A DNA stretch of 64,000 bases from Phoronis australis (GCA_002633005.1 NMRA01000053.1:655298-719297); one strand, 5' to 3'; positions 12,819 through 24,629 are shown, numbered from the stretch's first letter. Numbers and translations are program-made. The notes: generated from the sequence alone by a model not told the origin.

Positions 12819-12940
12819 CTTTTACCAGTTGTTTACATGCAGACAGACACGCATGCGCAATTCAATCACCACTAGTACAGCAGCGACACTGCGAGGAGAA
12901 TTCTCCGAATAGCCCCATTAGATTAGTCCGAAACTGATGC

Positions 12941-14100
12941 TAAGAGTCATATCAGTATTCAGATCCGCATCGAAATGAACGTCCACTAGGGAGTATAGCG
13001 GTATTCGAGTACATGTAGTTCTGAAACTTCAGCAATGCTCTCGTTATAGGAACATGTCCCTCCAAATGCATGATGACCCTTCATACTTTTGAGACGGCCG
13101 CCAAACACGGTCAAAATTCCAAAATTGCCACTGGGGCAAGTAATAGTCGGCCCAACCCAAAATATGTGGATAGCATCGTTTTCTTGAAAGAAATGCACCT
13201 GGAAATTATTAGGATACAGCCGAGAAACATAGAAGTATTTGCCATTTTAAAACCAGCATGCGAGCGTATTATTTATTATTTTGTCTCACTCTAAATGGGG
13301 GGTGGGTGCAATTTATTATTACAACTCATATGAACACGGTGCTTCTCACTATAATCAATAAAGACTGCTACTTAAGTTGCTACTATGAGTTGTAGAAGAT
13401 GCAGATGCACTTTAATGTGCAGGTGCAATCCTCCTCTTCATGTAAACACATTTGTAAAGTTCTTGAAGCTCAACCAAGGGCAACTACAGAGGCAGACGCA
13501 AAAAGGATTACCACAAGGCGGCACGGCAATGGTAGGAGCGTACGAAAGTCATCGTAACCCACGTTTTCATTGATAGAAGCACGACTACTAAATTCCATTG
13601 CAATCCTATAAAGAAATTGATAGATACTGAGACAGATCCAAAACGACTGCCACTAGGGAGCACTGGAGTAGATGGATTCGTCAGAGAATCTATGTCAATC
13701 ATTCTCTCCTTTCTGTAAACGTATCTGACAAATTCCAGCGAAGTAGTGTAGATACAAATATTGAGATGAGAGAAAAAGCGGAAATACCACAATGATGCTA
13801 AGCAGTAGTCTGATTTAGCTTAAAATTAAGGCCAAATGTATTCTCACCTGGCAAATTTGACGACGATTTGAATATTGAGGCTGGCTCAAACAACAACTAG
13901 TCTAGGACATAGTCCAAAATCAATTTCGGACATGCTCTCGTTAATAGAAACATGTCTAACATTCAATATGCGTGGCAAAGAAGGATGCAAACGCCAAAAA
14001 AACGAAACGAAAATATTCAAAATTACACGAAGCTATCCGCGAAATCGAAAGGACAATTCTTCGCCAAACACATCTACCAAGTTTCGTAAACATCCATCGA
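12941..14100. repeat. Local imperfect duplications
   Basis: Two motifs recur: CCACTAGGGAG near 12982 and 13650, and ATGCTCTCGTTA followed by a GAAACATGTC-like run near 13032 and 13933. The spacing differs between copies, so this looks like old rearranged repeat DNA. No gene is supported here. Confidence 0.35.
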
Positions 14101-14406
14101 GGAACTTGGGAGATTCAAAAGCAAACGCAGTCAAGCAATGCTATTAGGTAGGTAACAGTTGTCGGATTTGTCCGAATAGTTCGCGCCCGTTTTCATGTTC
14201 TTTAAACAGTACACACCATGGATTTTTGCACATTTCGAATTACCGGTGGCCACAGACTAAATGTATGACATAAAATTAAGCCAAATCCATGATTATTTTG
14301 TGTCATTAGCTCGAAATTTTGATTTCTCTTTCAATTTTGCCAATTTTCACATTTCCCGCCATGTGACATCATGGGTTGAACACAAGAGATCAGCGACTAG
14401 CATTGA

Positions 14407-14658
14407 ACAACGGCGGAGAGTAGGGAATTTGAAAGCGACAACGATTATGAGCAAGAAATGAACAAATACTATGAAGAAACGTACGAGAATGGTGGCCAGG
14501 ATGACGAAATGGGGTTGCACGAAAGCGAGAACGAGTTTGATATGTTTTCAGCTGCGTACTTTTATACTTTGAGGCCTTACGAACTGGATCCTCCCGCGAG
14601 AGAAGCGGCCTCGGGCTCGGCCAGTCAACCCAGTCATCCAACAGACGATCCTGAATAA
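14407..14658 (+). pseudogene. Acidic ORF with a PYELDPP motif (possible P2X7-like domain N-terminus)
   Basis: An open frame from 14407 (ATG at 14458) encodes an acidic, tyrosine-rich segment followed by TLRPYELDPPAREAASG and a stop. From general knowledge, many invertebrate proteins with the so-called P2X7 C-terminal-like cysteine domain begin with an acidic stretch around a PYxFEP motif, and this resembles that start. The cysteine-rich remainder is absent, so at most a fragment is present. It converges tail to tail with the THAP remnant next to it. Confidence 0.3.
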
Positions 14659-14692
14659 AGAGCCGATGTTTCTGAATAGTAAATATTGTCCT

Positions 14693-14931
14693 TTATTGAA
14701 CCAGGCCTTCATCGTAACATCTCCTCTGATTGGAGTCGAAACACGACTCCTCAAAGTGGGCAGAACACAGAGTGGCCCCGGACAGAATCGCTTGGTCCAC
14801 GCTGAGGTCCCACACTCTCGTTCGGCGCACGAAGCGATGCCACTACTGCGCAACTTTGGCGTCCTTCGGAACACCGAGACGTTCTCCGTCTGACTGCTGT
14901 TGCTGCAGCCTCCGCAAACACATCTTTTCAT
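14693..14931 (-). pseudogene. THAP zinc-finger domain, frameshifted
   Basis: THAP is a C2CH zinc-binding DNA-binding domain related to P-element transposases. The minus strand starts MKRCVCGGCSNSS with the first two metal-binding Cys, then VSVF. A frame change leads to PKDAKVAQ, an in-frame TAG, then WHRFVRRTRVWD and LCSAHFEESCF, which supplies the CxxH pair and the conserved Trp. The reading ends at a TAA at 14695-14693. One frameshift plus one stop make it non-functional as read. It could be a domesticated gene relic or a transposon remnant. Confidence 0.6.
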
Positions 14932-15655
14932 CCCTCTACGAACCTTCTCGACGCTAAATATACTTTACTTTCACTTCACTCTATACACTTAGTTGCTGAT
15001 CCGAACAGTGTGCCGAACGACTTGGGTTCAACCCATGACGTTGTACATAATTATTATTTTTTTCAATTTTTACGTGTTTCTTTATGAGCTGTTCACTAAA
15101 GGCACTGAAATCAAGTAAGATATAATAATAAAATTTATTTTGAGGTACTGGAGTCATGTTGCGTACACTTTAAAACACAGCTGTCAACTTCCGTTAAGAT
15201 CTAGCTGGGGATAAAGGATATGCATGTGAATGTGTGGTGCATAAAAAGTCAGGTATCTGTTTTCGCTGGCCATGTTTTTTTTCAAAACGTGGCGGGTGCT
15301 AAGTTGTCTTTAGGTCGCAGCACCCAGTCAGATGGATCCAACCGACAACTGACAGATGGTGTCCTCTTCATCAGCTTCCGTGAAGACATTTCATGGGATT
15401 TCCTGGATTTTTCAGGGAGTAGCAAGAAAACAGTGTGCGGAGTCAAATCAAAAAATACTTTTAGGGGACACAACAACAGTAAAATCCGCCCGAGAAGGAA
15501 TTTCAGCCATACTCGTTTTAATCGTGTGATAATTGCCAAGTATCAAGAAGATCGTAAGAGGCAGCACACACAGTAGCGGGCGTCGAGCTTCGGAACGGGC
15601 CCAACATAGAAATGATAACAGCGGCACCACTATGTGGGAGGATGGAAATACTTAC
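14932..15655. other. No gene supported
   Basis: Short ORFs on both strands only. A possible acceptor near 15413 (minus strand) is followed by frames that close quickly. Confidence 0.4.
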
Positions 15656-15753
15656 ATGTTCATATCCAGCAGAAACAGCTGGCCCGAAATCAGGACTTTT
15701 CCTTGCAGTGTTATCAGCGACCTTAGGTTCCTCAAAAGGAAGACTTGGGAAGT
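15656..15753 (-). CDS. Gene B S exon (32 aa)
   Basis: A 98-nt exon, acceptor CATTTGGCAG, donor GTAAGTAT, phase 1 to 0. Its first two bases complete an Asn codon with the last base of the L exon at 16080. The peptide contains FPSLPFEEPKVADNTARKS and ends AGYEH. No domain is recognised; composition suggests a disordered linker. It follows the L exon in phase and continues the alternating L/S pattern. Confidence 0.65.
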
Positions 15754-16079
15754 CTGCCAAATGACAAATACTACGATGATGAAAGTGTTTTCTGAGAGAT
15801 CATCGTACTAAATATGAAATTGGTCTTTGAAAATATGCAACGACATAAATTGAATTTTAAAACAATGGCAAGCATTACAAAAATTAATGATAAAACATGG
15901 ACAGTTTTTCAAACTATACAACCTGATGATGATCTACTTATTACGAACAAGAATCGTGTGTACCTTCTTATTTCTTATTCCCTACGTGGCCGTATGATAT
16001 TACTTTTGTGTCTTTCAGCAGGTCCACGTGGGACACGTTCTTTCGATCTACGCAAGACGTGAAATCAATGTAGACTTAC

Positions 16080-16671
16080 TTTCTCTCCTTTTATAGCGGT
16101 GCTCTGTTCCCACGCTCGCTTGGTGAGTGGTCGTCTCCACGCTCTGATAAGTTTCCTCTGCTCCTGGCGTGGCTTTAATTTCATCCGAAAATGTTTCATC
16201 TTTTGCTTCGTCTGAAGTCGATATCCACGTAGGCTCACCTTTGACTTTGGTGCTCATAGTCTGACCAGTGTCGAGTTTTGTTTCATCGACGTCTGGTCTC
16301 TGAAGATGACCCTTGTCATTTGAAAATAGCTGCATTCCTTTGCTGCCTGGAGGCCCCCTGGACGTTTTTTGTACCTCATCAGTTGCAGGTGTTTCTTGAC
16401 CAGTATCTCTGTCGCCATGTATATGTTTGCTGGCATTCATTCCTGCACATGTTACCAGTTTGGACTCATAAGGCATTGTTGCTGAAGCTTGAGGGTAAAC
16501 GTCTAGGGAGATTCCAGGTTTTTCCAGAACCTCGGGTAGTGTGTCTTTTTCTTCTTTTATGGCATCTTCATGTTTGAAAAGCTCTTCCCATTCGCCTGCG
16601 CCATGCACTTCCATTGATTCATTATGTCTGCTGACACTTGCGTTAGATATTTCTTTCATCGAAGTCTTTCC
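16080..16671 (-). CDS. Gene B L exon (197 aa, charged linker)
   Basis: The largest single exon in the window: 592 nt, acceptor TGTTGAGCAG, donor GTAAGTCT, phase 0 to 1. The protein is highly hydrophilic, rich in E, D, K, T and S, with segments like EEKDTLPEVLEKPG and DEAKDETFSDEIKATPG and no predicted membrane segment. It looks intrinsically disordered. It follows the coiled-coil exon (18253-18444), which ends in phase 0. By position and phase it corresponds to the L exons of gene A, although direct sequence similarity is weak. Function unknown. Confidence 0.72.
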
Positions 16672-18252
16672 CTGCTCAACAAAATATAGACTAAAGCGAA
16701 TCATCAATCACATCAAATGTAGTCTAAAATATATCCCAGTGGACAGACTCTCAGAGCATTTCAAAACATGATTGCCGTGTAGGGAATCTTGTTCTACTGT
16801 GAGTGACACGGATGACCCAACAAAAATCATACTTTCCTCACTTTTCTTACCAGCTGCAGATCTTATCAATAAAATTGGAAATGATTTCAAGACTTCTTGA
16901 AAACTGAAAATTAAAAATCAAGCATGGTAACAGCGAATAACGAAATGTTAGTTATTTCCAAATCCGGATACCACTTTTCACTAAAGTAAAAAGAAGTTCA
17001 GACCAATTTTAAAGCAGTAACTGGTCTTAATGAGAAGTAATATATAATACACAAAAGCCAGAACTGCAAATGCAACCCTCAAGTCGTAAACGTCGTGGCA
17101 AGAATTGCGACATTTTACGCCGATATGACGGCGGTCACTTTTAAACGGTGGATCACCATTTAACTGGCTAATCCAGGCTCTCTCTACTTGTCGTGCACTG
17201 CCTGTCATCATTTACGTGTAATTAAGGACTTTTCATATTAGCGCTCTCCAGAGTAATGAGAGCGAGAAAGCTGCCTCCGCTTGATCCCGACTAAGATTTG
17301 GTGGACAAACGGAAATTCATTGATACATAATGGTTCATTGATTTAAAAACAGAAGAATCAATCCCATTTCCAATCCTTCCCATTGTATGATTAGGCTAGG
17401 TTCACCAATTTATTTTATCTGTTTGACATTGGCTGGTATCCAAATTCTGTCACTTTATCAGCCATCGACTATGCAGCCGCTGATTCCTCTTCGCAGTGTA
17501 TGCAACATGATGTGCTTTATCCATGGGTATTTCAGGAGGTTTGTCTCTTTCCGTAAGCCATTAGTATATTCCACCGCATATCAGTGAAAATTTGCCGGCA
17601 TTATGCTAGCAGTAAAGGTGATAAACCCTATTTAAATCACTAGGTTGAAATCTCCCGTTCGCATTACGTGGGATCTGTAGGTGGCGCTGAACGCTTGTCC
17701 ACCAAAGACGTGATCGCCGTCTGGTGGTAAATTTCAATATGGCGCTGCTATTTCGAAAGTCAGCTAAAATGTATCGCTTAGCAAATAATGGCGTTTAAAC
17801 ATTGGGTCCCCTTCCTTACTTGCAGCTTTTAAACATACATCACGAGCCTTGCCTTAAATTGACGCGGCAGACACGTTTATATTTTTACGTCAGTGAATGC
17901 AGGTCTTAAAATGAGTCGGGGTACAGCCCAAAACCATCTACGCCTTTTGGCTTGCCTCATATTATGTGTATAAGTAAAGAAAACCAATCAATGCACGTGA
18001 AAAGGGTAGTAATTTCTGTGAGACGTCATATGCACAAAGGATGAGGGGAACATTTTGTGGACAACGGACCAATCACGTCGCGTGAAATTGGAAACCTTTC
18101 ACGAAACATAGCGCACGAGTCAACCGAGTCCGCTTAATCAAGTTTTGTGCTAACTGGCCCTGGATTGACTGTCTCACAAATCTTTGGTCTGTGATGCGCA
18201 ACCATCAATTTTCAGTGTTTTCTTAAAAATGTCAATAGCAGACGTTGCTTAC
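16672..18252. other. Gene B intron
   Basis: No exon is needed between the coiled-coil exon and the L exon, whose phases match directly. A possible S-like exon near 16815-16870 (AGKKSEESMIFVGSS, minus strand) was not accepted because it would break the phase. A short inverted motif (TTTGGTGGACAA near 17298 and its complement near 17692) may mark a small MITE. Confidence 0.4.
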
Positions 18253-18444
18253 GTCAGACACATCCTCATCGCCAGTTCCGTCTATTTGGCTACTGCTTGC
18301 AACCGTAGACAGACGGAGGTTCATAGTTTGCCGCAGACGTTGAACTTCAATCTCCACGTTCTCAATTCTTTGCGTGCAATCAATAATTGCGTCGATTATT
18401 TTGGAACCGGATAGGTCGAGGTCTCTTTTCAAAGTATCCATTAT
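18253..18444 (-). CDS. Gene B coiled-coil exon (64 aa)
   Basis: A 192-nt exon, acceptor TTAATTTGCAG, donor GTAAGCAA, phase 0 to 0. The first two thirds form an amphipathic helix with heptad-like hydrophobic spacing (IMDTLKRDLDL, IIDAIIDCTQRIENVEIEV, QRLRQTMNLRL), followed by an acidic S/D tail. A coiled coil is the best reading, suggesting oligomerisation. Gene A has a coiled-coil exon with the same phases (52621-52788) directly before its first L exon, which supports paralogy of the two genes. Confidence 0.68.
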
Positions 18445-18498
18445 CTGCAAATTAAATGCTTAGACTAAGACATCACGGCGCTTTGTAAGTATGGTCAC

Positions 18499-18542
18499 GT
18501 GAAGAGCTAAGTTCGTCAATTGTACCACATATTCTATGACTC
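18499..18542 (-). CDS. Possible gene B upstream helical exon (14 aa)
   Basis: A 44-nt candidate with a good acceptor (TGCTTTTCAG) and a weak donor (GTGACC), phase 1 to 0, peptide VIEYVVQLTNLALH. The hydrophobic pattern resembles ATSLTELVSICH in gene A exon 57951-58038, which also precedes the coiled-coil exon. Short and weakly bounded. Confidence 0.3.
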
Positions 18543-18654
18543 CTGAAAAGCAAAGGACAAAAATTACATTCAGTAATACAAATACGTTTTCAATAACGCT
18601 GGGTGTTTCTTCGAAAACGCAGCAGCACCAACCGCCACTGCAAAGAAACATCCA

Positions 18655-18849
18655 TTACTCGTGAAAGGGGTATAGCATAATCATAGGAGATATCTGAACA
18701 TACTGCTTCATATGTGGGCAGTTCCGTGACAAGGTCAACGTTGAGACAAAAATAATAATTACGATAATTTTAACATTTCTGGTCTCATCTGAAAACCCAG
18801 TCTCTCTATCTTCAGGATCCTGCATGTTTAAATTACCTGTAACTTTCAT
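18655..18849 (-). CDS. ORF with one hydrophobic segment; possible gene B 5' exon
   Basis: A 64-codon ORF with an ATG, an internal acceptor-like AACATGCAG, an acidic segment (DPEDRETGFSDE) and one hydrophobic run VKIIVIIIFVSTLTL that could span a membrane. It lies immediately upstream of the gene B helical exons, but no phase-consistent donor is certain. It may be chance. Confidence 0.2.
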   Translation of the reverse strand: MKVTGNLNMQDPEDRETGFSDETRNVKIIVIIIFVSTLTLSRNCPHMKQYVQISPMIMLYPFHE

Positions 18850-20169
18850 TTTTTGTGGTAAATGGACTCATTTTTGGGCGCCACTTGTTCGACTTGTATT
18901 TGTAAACTATCTATTTTTATAAATAATCTAATTATGAGTATTTGTACAATCGCACGAAGCGACACTAAGTTAAATAAAGACTCCAGCGAGAAGAAATGCG
19001 TAACGACAGACTGTAAAGGGTCTAACAGAAACCACCACTCGAATACTAGAGCCAAGCATATTGCCGAACTATCCAAAAATTTTCATTGGACCTGTGGCAC
19101 ATTGTCGACCTCTTGGGGTCAAAGGACAACTCCTGGATGTCAAAGTGTCGTACATCCGTAATGCTAAAAACTAGATAATAGAGATTATTTGTTAAGTCAC
19201 AAATCGTGTGACAGACATACAGAAAGTTTACACGTTCGTTGCACCTTTGAAAATACATTTTTCAGACAATAAAATTAAAGGCCTCAGTTGTTTTTACTTT
19301 CCAAACTTGCAGAAGATGAAATTTGTCTCACAATTAATAGCCTAAACCTATCAAACATTACGACAGTTAGAAAATCAAGTAAATAAGCTGCTACGCATTA
19401 AAATTAGATGCGTAGGACTTTTTCAATACAACAGTCTTTGCAAAAAAGATTGCTTTACAGTGTCATATAGTACATTCTTAATAAGAATTCAACTTGTCAA
19501 AATTAGACAGTTGTACTTCATTTTGAATTTAAATCGAACAAAACAACAATTTTATGAATTTGTTGTGTGTAAAGACATCCTTAGTTTTTGAAAAATTGCA
19601 GAAGCAAAAGTTTTTATACAAAAGACTTTCTAAGCTGCTCTGGAGTTGAAAATAACAAGAGGCATAAAAGGAATACATGTCAGCTTGCTGTTCTGCAAGA
19701 TTCAAAGATATTTTTATTCTAACCGTTGATGCTATGTTTTGCGTTGAAGAAGACAATGCTGGCCATTTTAAGAGGCAGAAACCTGTTACCTAATTTATGA
19801 ATCATTTTTGTTCACACCTTCGCTGACTGTAGTCACACTTGTGTTTTCAGCCTTGGGTGGCTTGTATGAATTGCACCGGTTGATTTTACATATTTTTGCT
19901 GATTTTACATATTTTTGCAAAAAAGAACCTTATTCACGCTATCTTTTTTAGAAAGATCTTTTTGCGGTGATTAAGGAGATTGAACCAGCATTTAGAAACG
20001 AGAATGGGATTTATTGACAACCAGGTTATGAACGGATGTCAGCTGGGAGAAGAAAAAAAATATCTTCTCTGAAAATTGAAAAAATACTGTGAATTAAGAA
20101 ATGCTTAATAGCGAACCGTGATGCGACTTAATTTAACGCCTTTCGTTAAAATTGAAATGGAAACAAGAA
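18850..20169. other. Intergenic; nothing assigned
   Basis: AT-rich DNA with short ORFs only. The segment 19046-19160 is open on both strands (minus: DVRHFDIQELSFDPKR) but has no clear exon borders. Confidence 0.4.
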
Positions 20170-21422
20170 TTAAAGGAGAATGCCACTCAAAAAACAACCT
20201 ATTTGTATCAATTTCGATCGAGTAGTTCTAATCGATAACGGCACGTTTGGTTGCGTTACCTGACACCTGACGGCAGACGGAGGTGTTGAAATTATCCAAT
20301 GACGTAATTGGTTTCACACGCATTCTGTTCAGCAGTTCACGACACGGGTTAGTGGTGTCAGCTTATCGCTTGAATTCATCGTTTAACACCAATAAATCCT
20401 CAAACTTTGATGAAAAACCCTTAAAAATACACCGAGTTCTTATAAAAACGTGTTGTTTTATTTCGCTGTTACGGATTTACTGGTATTTGGACGCACCGTA
20501 GCCTACAAAGTTCGGCACTGAAGCCAAGGTCCGTAGCAGGAGTTTGGGATCTGTTCGGAGTTAAATTCGAAGTATTCTTCCGTGAAATACAGATCGACAG
20601 GAGAACATAGATCTGTGTTGCTTATACTTGTGATTTTTTGAGTTCTAAACACACAAAACGCTTGTTATCCCGGGCAGTGACTCGGAACCCGATGAGGCCC
20701 GTCACGGCCGCCGGGACTGGCACGAACATAAACCAGCTTGAGTTGGAAACTAAACCTCCAGTCACGAAAAGACTATAATAGTGAGCCGACGAAATAATGT
20801 GCACGTAAATATTTATGTGAATTAGCCACGAAACTGAAAATCTACTTACTTGTCGGGGGCCGCGAAGTCGGGTTCCACTTCCACAGACCGTCAGGGCAAA
20901 GGTTGTACAGTAACAATGATTTGAATAATGTATTTGTATTTCTAAATAAAGATTCCCCTAACATGTGACCATAGCATATTGATTGTTTCACAACAGCTTT
21001 CTGTCAGCCAACACTGAATTTACATGGTGCGCTCACAGGGCTTCGGTGCACGGTCAATTACCTTTGTTGCCGGCATCAAAAGCCGGAAACGCAGTGGTTT
21101 ATTCATTGCTGGCATCTCAAAACATCTGTACTAACGAGCACTCCAAGGCATTGAAAATTGTATCTAATGAGACAGACTTTGTTTCATATACCCGCTTTCT
21201 TCGCAGCTGCATAGTTAGGACAAGCGGGAACGATGCACCGCAATATAGCGGCATTTACTCAGCAGACGAACCACTGACGTCTATGCGTCGTTTATCACCT
21301 TCCTCACAGGTTAACGCGATACCTCTCGGCAAGGTGAGGTCGACCGTATAAGAGACGACGTGGATATAGACCGATTAAGACGGTAAAAAGGATTAATTAA
21401 ATCGGGTGGCATTCTCCTTTAA
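20170..21422. mobile_element. TTAA-flanked inverted-repeat element, 1.25 kb
   Basis: The left end reads TTAAAGGAGAATGCCAC at 20170 and the right end is its exact reverse complement ending at 21422. TTAA flanks on both sides are the target-site signature of piggyBac-like elements. The matching arms are about 17-19 nt including TTAA. No transposase is seen, so it is probably non-autonomous. The inner part is more GC-rich than its surroundings and has minus-strand open stretches with coding-like composition near 20510-20800 (see findings). Confidence 0.6.
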
Positions 21423-22149
21423 AAAGCTGAATGAAAGCCTAATAACTAATAGGCACCAGCAGCAGATACTTTTAGTACCTGTACATAACCCTAAATAGTA
21501 TTCCTAACTGTGATGTAGTTTAATGTCTGACTACTGAAGTCCTATTTCAAATACTTTAAGCACATCACTTTTATTAAAAAAAGTGGATAGCAAAATAACC
21601 CTGACAAGCTTAGTTAAAATGATAATTAAAGTATTAAACTCTATTCAGATTTTACACTTAGGATAGTCGCATTTACTCATTAGTATCAAATGTATATTCA
21701 CACTTTATGCAAAAGCAGTTTTTCCTAAATGCCAACAGGTGCCAAATACAAAATGATTATCACTCTCATTCTCATCCATATTGGTTACCATCTTCAAAGA
21801 GAAGAGTTGATTTTCGGAGGTTGTTTTATACCTTAAATCAAAGGTTTTGAAAAATTGACATCCTAGTGTATATAGCCAGCATAGGCTTGCTTGAGGTGAT
21901 GATTTCAGGCAAATCAAATGGTGCATTTTAATTAAAAAATGACATACGTGGTTCATTACACACTAACTCGCTTTCAAAAGAACAACGTAACTTTTTAAAA
22001 TGCAGAACTTATCCTGAATTAATCTCTTAGCCACAGCAAACAGTTTAATTCTAGAATTATTATCTATGAAATACTTGTGCACACCAAAAATCTACTGGAC
22101 CAAAATTCTACAGATGAATAACCTTAAGTAGCCAAAGAAAAGTTACAGG
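21423..22149. other. Intergenic; nothing assigned
   Basis: AT-rich sequence without supported exons or clear repeats. Confidence 0.4.
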
Positions 22150-22365
22150 GTGCTGAGGAAAGACTTGGAAAGAGGGCGAAAAAATTGGGCCAATACTGTT
22201 AAAGATATTCTTCAGATACGGGATTGGGGAGGTATAGAATTTAAGCAAAAACTGTTAGATTGTGGTATCCCAGAATGGAGGATGTCAGTGCAGAACTCCA
22301 GCAAGTGCGCATTTTATTTGAAACTTTTTATAATTCACAGACAATTAAAAAATCAAGAATTCTAA
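22150..22365 (+). mobile_element. Possible non-LTR retrotransposon C-terminal remnant
   Basis: A 71-codon ORF contains NWANTVKDILQ, FKQKLLDC, EWRMSVQNSSKCAFY and LFIIHRQL in the order and spacing often seen downstream of the reverse transcriptase in animal LINE proteins (a W-x-x-x-V motif, then FKQRL, then W followed by SSK/R). This rests on general resemblance only. There is no reverse transcriptase core nearby. Confidence 0.3.
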
Positions 22366-23511
22366 TTCTCCATCACACCCCTTTAAAAGCAATTTATCAG
22401 TTAGGCAAAAAGATTAGACTAACGTTAACACCTGCATTGAAGGCAATCAATGAGGCATAAAAATTAACCTGAGATGAATTATTTTTCACAATTTATCAAA
22501 ATGTTCTCTAACCCCGTGCGTCACACATGGAATTGCCCATGTACTTTGGGAAGACCGAGGCTACAAACAGTAAACAGATTCAATTACTAATGGTAAATGC
22601 TTTGTAAGCAAAAACTATGGGAGAGGCACGATTTTTTATTTTATATTACGAAGAGGTTAGGAATAAATAAACAATTTACTATAAGGTCATTTTTTGAAAA
22701 GGCTGCTACAGAGTGTCAAAGTTGGCCAAAAATGGCGTCAGTGAAAACCTGCAAAATAGCCGTTTTTGCCACAAAAATCAAAACATACAAATTTGACAAC
22801 GAGTTTTGAAAGTTATGCCATTAAATTACTCTATCATAGTCCTTTAAAAATGTATCACTCGTTTGTTATCAGCTAGCTATACATGGTAGTACAATGCATT
22901 CAAACATATCTACTTCGGCGCACAATTTTGTTGCAAAATGGAGGTACGTGTCATAAATAGAGAAATAATGTGTGAAAATTCTTAAAAATCGAAATTTTTC
23001 TACATCTCACCAAACCAAACTCATGTGCTAAATCTAAAAAAATCTGTGAATTTGGATATAGATTCTACCTGTTGATTTTTACATGGATTCACTCTTAGAT
23101 TGTCTCAATAGTCTTGAAAATTTGGGAGCATTTTACTGAAATAAATGTCAAAAAGGCCATTTTAGCATGATACACTCTTTTAATGAGGTCACCAAAGACA
23201 ATATTATACAACTCAGTCTGTCTCTTTCCGCAAAGAAGGAAAGTTACAGCTCAGTCAGTGGTGTCGTAACCACTCGAAATACTGTTGCATATCGTTATTA
23301 CAGTACATCTCTCATTGCCCTGGCGAGTTTTCTCCAAATGTTTTAAAAGCTATTATAACTACTTTATTTGAAACAACTTTTGATTTACATCACGTATTGT
23401 TATATTATCAAATTGATTGTAAAGTTTTCCTTAGTCCAATTGGAGATGATTCCGGGACTCCAAAATAGCTAACAGTTTTTTATAGGGCTTGAGATCAGGC
23501 TCTGCTCTGCA

Positions 23512-23700
23512 TTTGGCTTGACATGGCGTGTCATTTCATGTGCCAAGCATAGTTTCAAGAAATAACAAACTGTCAGTTGTTTTTGCAAATCATGCAGAAA
23601 CCATTTCTCACTTAATTACGCAACAAGTTTAGACCAATTTTACATCGGTAAGCGGTTGGAATCAAATGTTCGCTTTATGGACGGAACCCGGGTTTAAAGT
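23512..23700 (+). repeat. Dispersed repeat family copy
   Basis: A copy of a repeat with two conserved blocks: one like TGACATGGCGTGTCATTT with a TTTCAAGAAATAACAAA run, and one like AGACCAATTTTACATCGGTA followed by GAATCAAATGTTCGCTT. Related copies lie near 24630-24890, 29430-29600, 45668-45830 and 54438-54478, in both orientations. Confidence 0.55.
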
Positions 23701-24629
23701 CGTTCTAAGGAGGGTTTTATTGTTTCATTTTGGTAACCTTATTGCTTTTTATAACGAAATATTTGTTTAACCTGTCAAATATGCAAAATAATGATAATTT
23801 ATAGTTGTTTCTAGTGTAATCATACACCATCAAGATTTTATGAGGCGCTTTCTAATAACTTCTTGCAAGTCAGTTGAAACACGTCGGAGTGACAATTTTT
23901 GGCCTAGTGCTAAAAAAATAATTTTATTTTTATTTGTCCTGGGTATAGGAATTTGGACTTCCGTTATAGCTCAGATGGGTGTATGTTAAGGAAATCGTAA
24001 ACTTTCGAAAAGATTGTAATAACTTTAGATGGCTTTATGTTTAGCCGGTCAGTCAGGCAGTTGTATTACCCACGCTTCCTGAATCTCCGAATCGCAGGCA
24101 TACTAGATTTAGCGATATTACACCTTAAAATATTCCCAAAATATGGATGAAATATGTTCGGGAGGAGTTTTGGTGATAACAGTGCTAAACTTACTTCGTT
24201 TGTACTAAATAAAAATTCCACCCTAAGCCCTATATTCCATAGCAAGAAACAGCACAGCACAGCACAGGAACAAATGAATCCAGACAACGACTGTCCCGCA
24301 TCCGCGGCAAAATCTCAACCACTCGTGATCGAAGTTGGCATTCTAGTCCTAGAGTTGAAAGGTACATGCTCACACACGTCGAAAAACGACTTAATTTTTG
24401 TTTAAATACCGACTTAATGTTCATGGAACGGTATTTTCAGAATTTTCGTCTTCAGTCTCAAAACTTAGCCCGAACTTAGGTCTTAGCTTCGGCAAGTTTT
24501 ATGTCTTAAATCACTTTTCATGAAACCATCTCCAAGGCCCACTGGTTAAGAGTAAACAAGCCGATTTTTACATTTTCTCTGAGGAGTCCTGAAAATGAAA
24601 TGTAGATGTCTCTCGCAAATGACAAGTCA

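Larger units (their letters stand above)
9418..12920. mobile_element. Candidate 3.5-kb element with inverted ends
   Basis: Plus-strand sequence at 9418-9478, beginning TAATGGGGCTATTCGGA and ending near TGTACTAGTGGTGA, is repeated in inverted orientation at about 12866-12920. The match is imperfect over roughly 55-60 nt. No intact transposase is seen between the arms. The alternative is two separate copies of one small element in opposite orientation. Confidence 0.4.

Noticed and set aside
16708-16890. S-like exon candidate on the minus strand (AGKKSEESMIFVGSS)
   Set aside because: It would start in phase 1 after a coiled-coil exon that ends in phase 0; the flanking exons join in frame without it.
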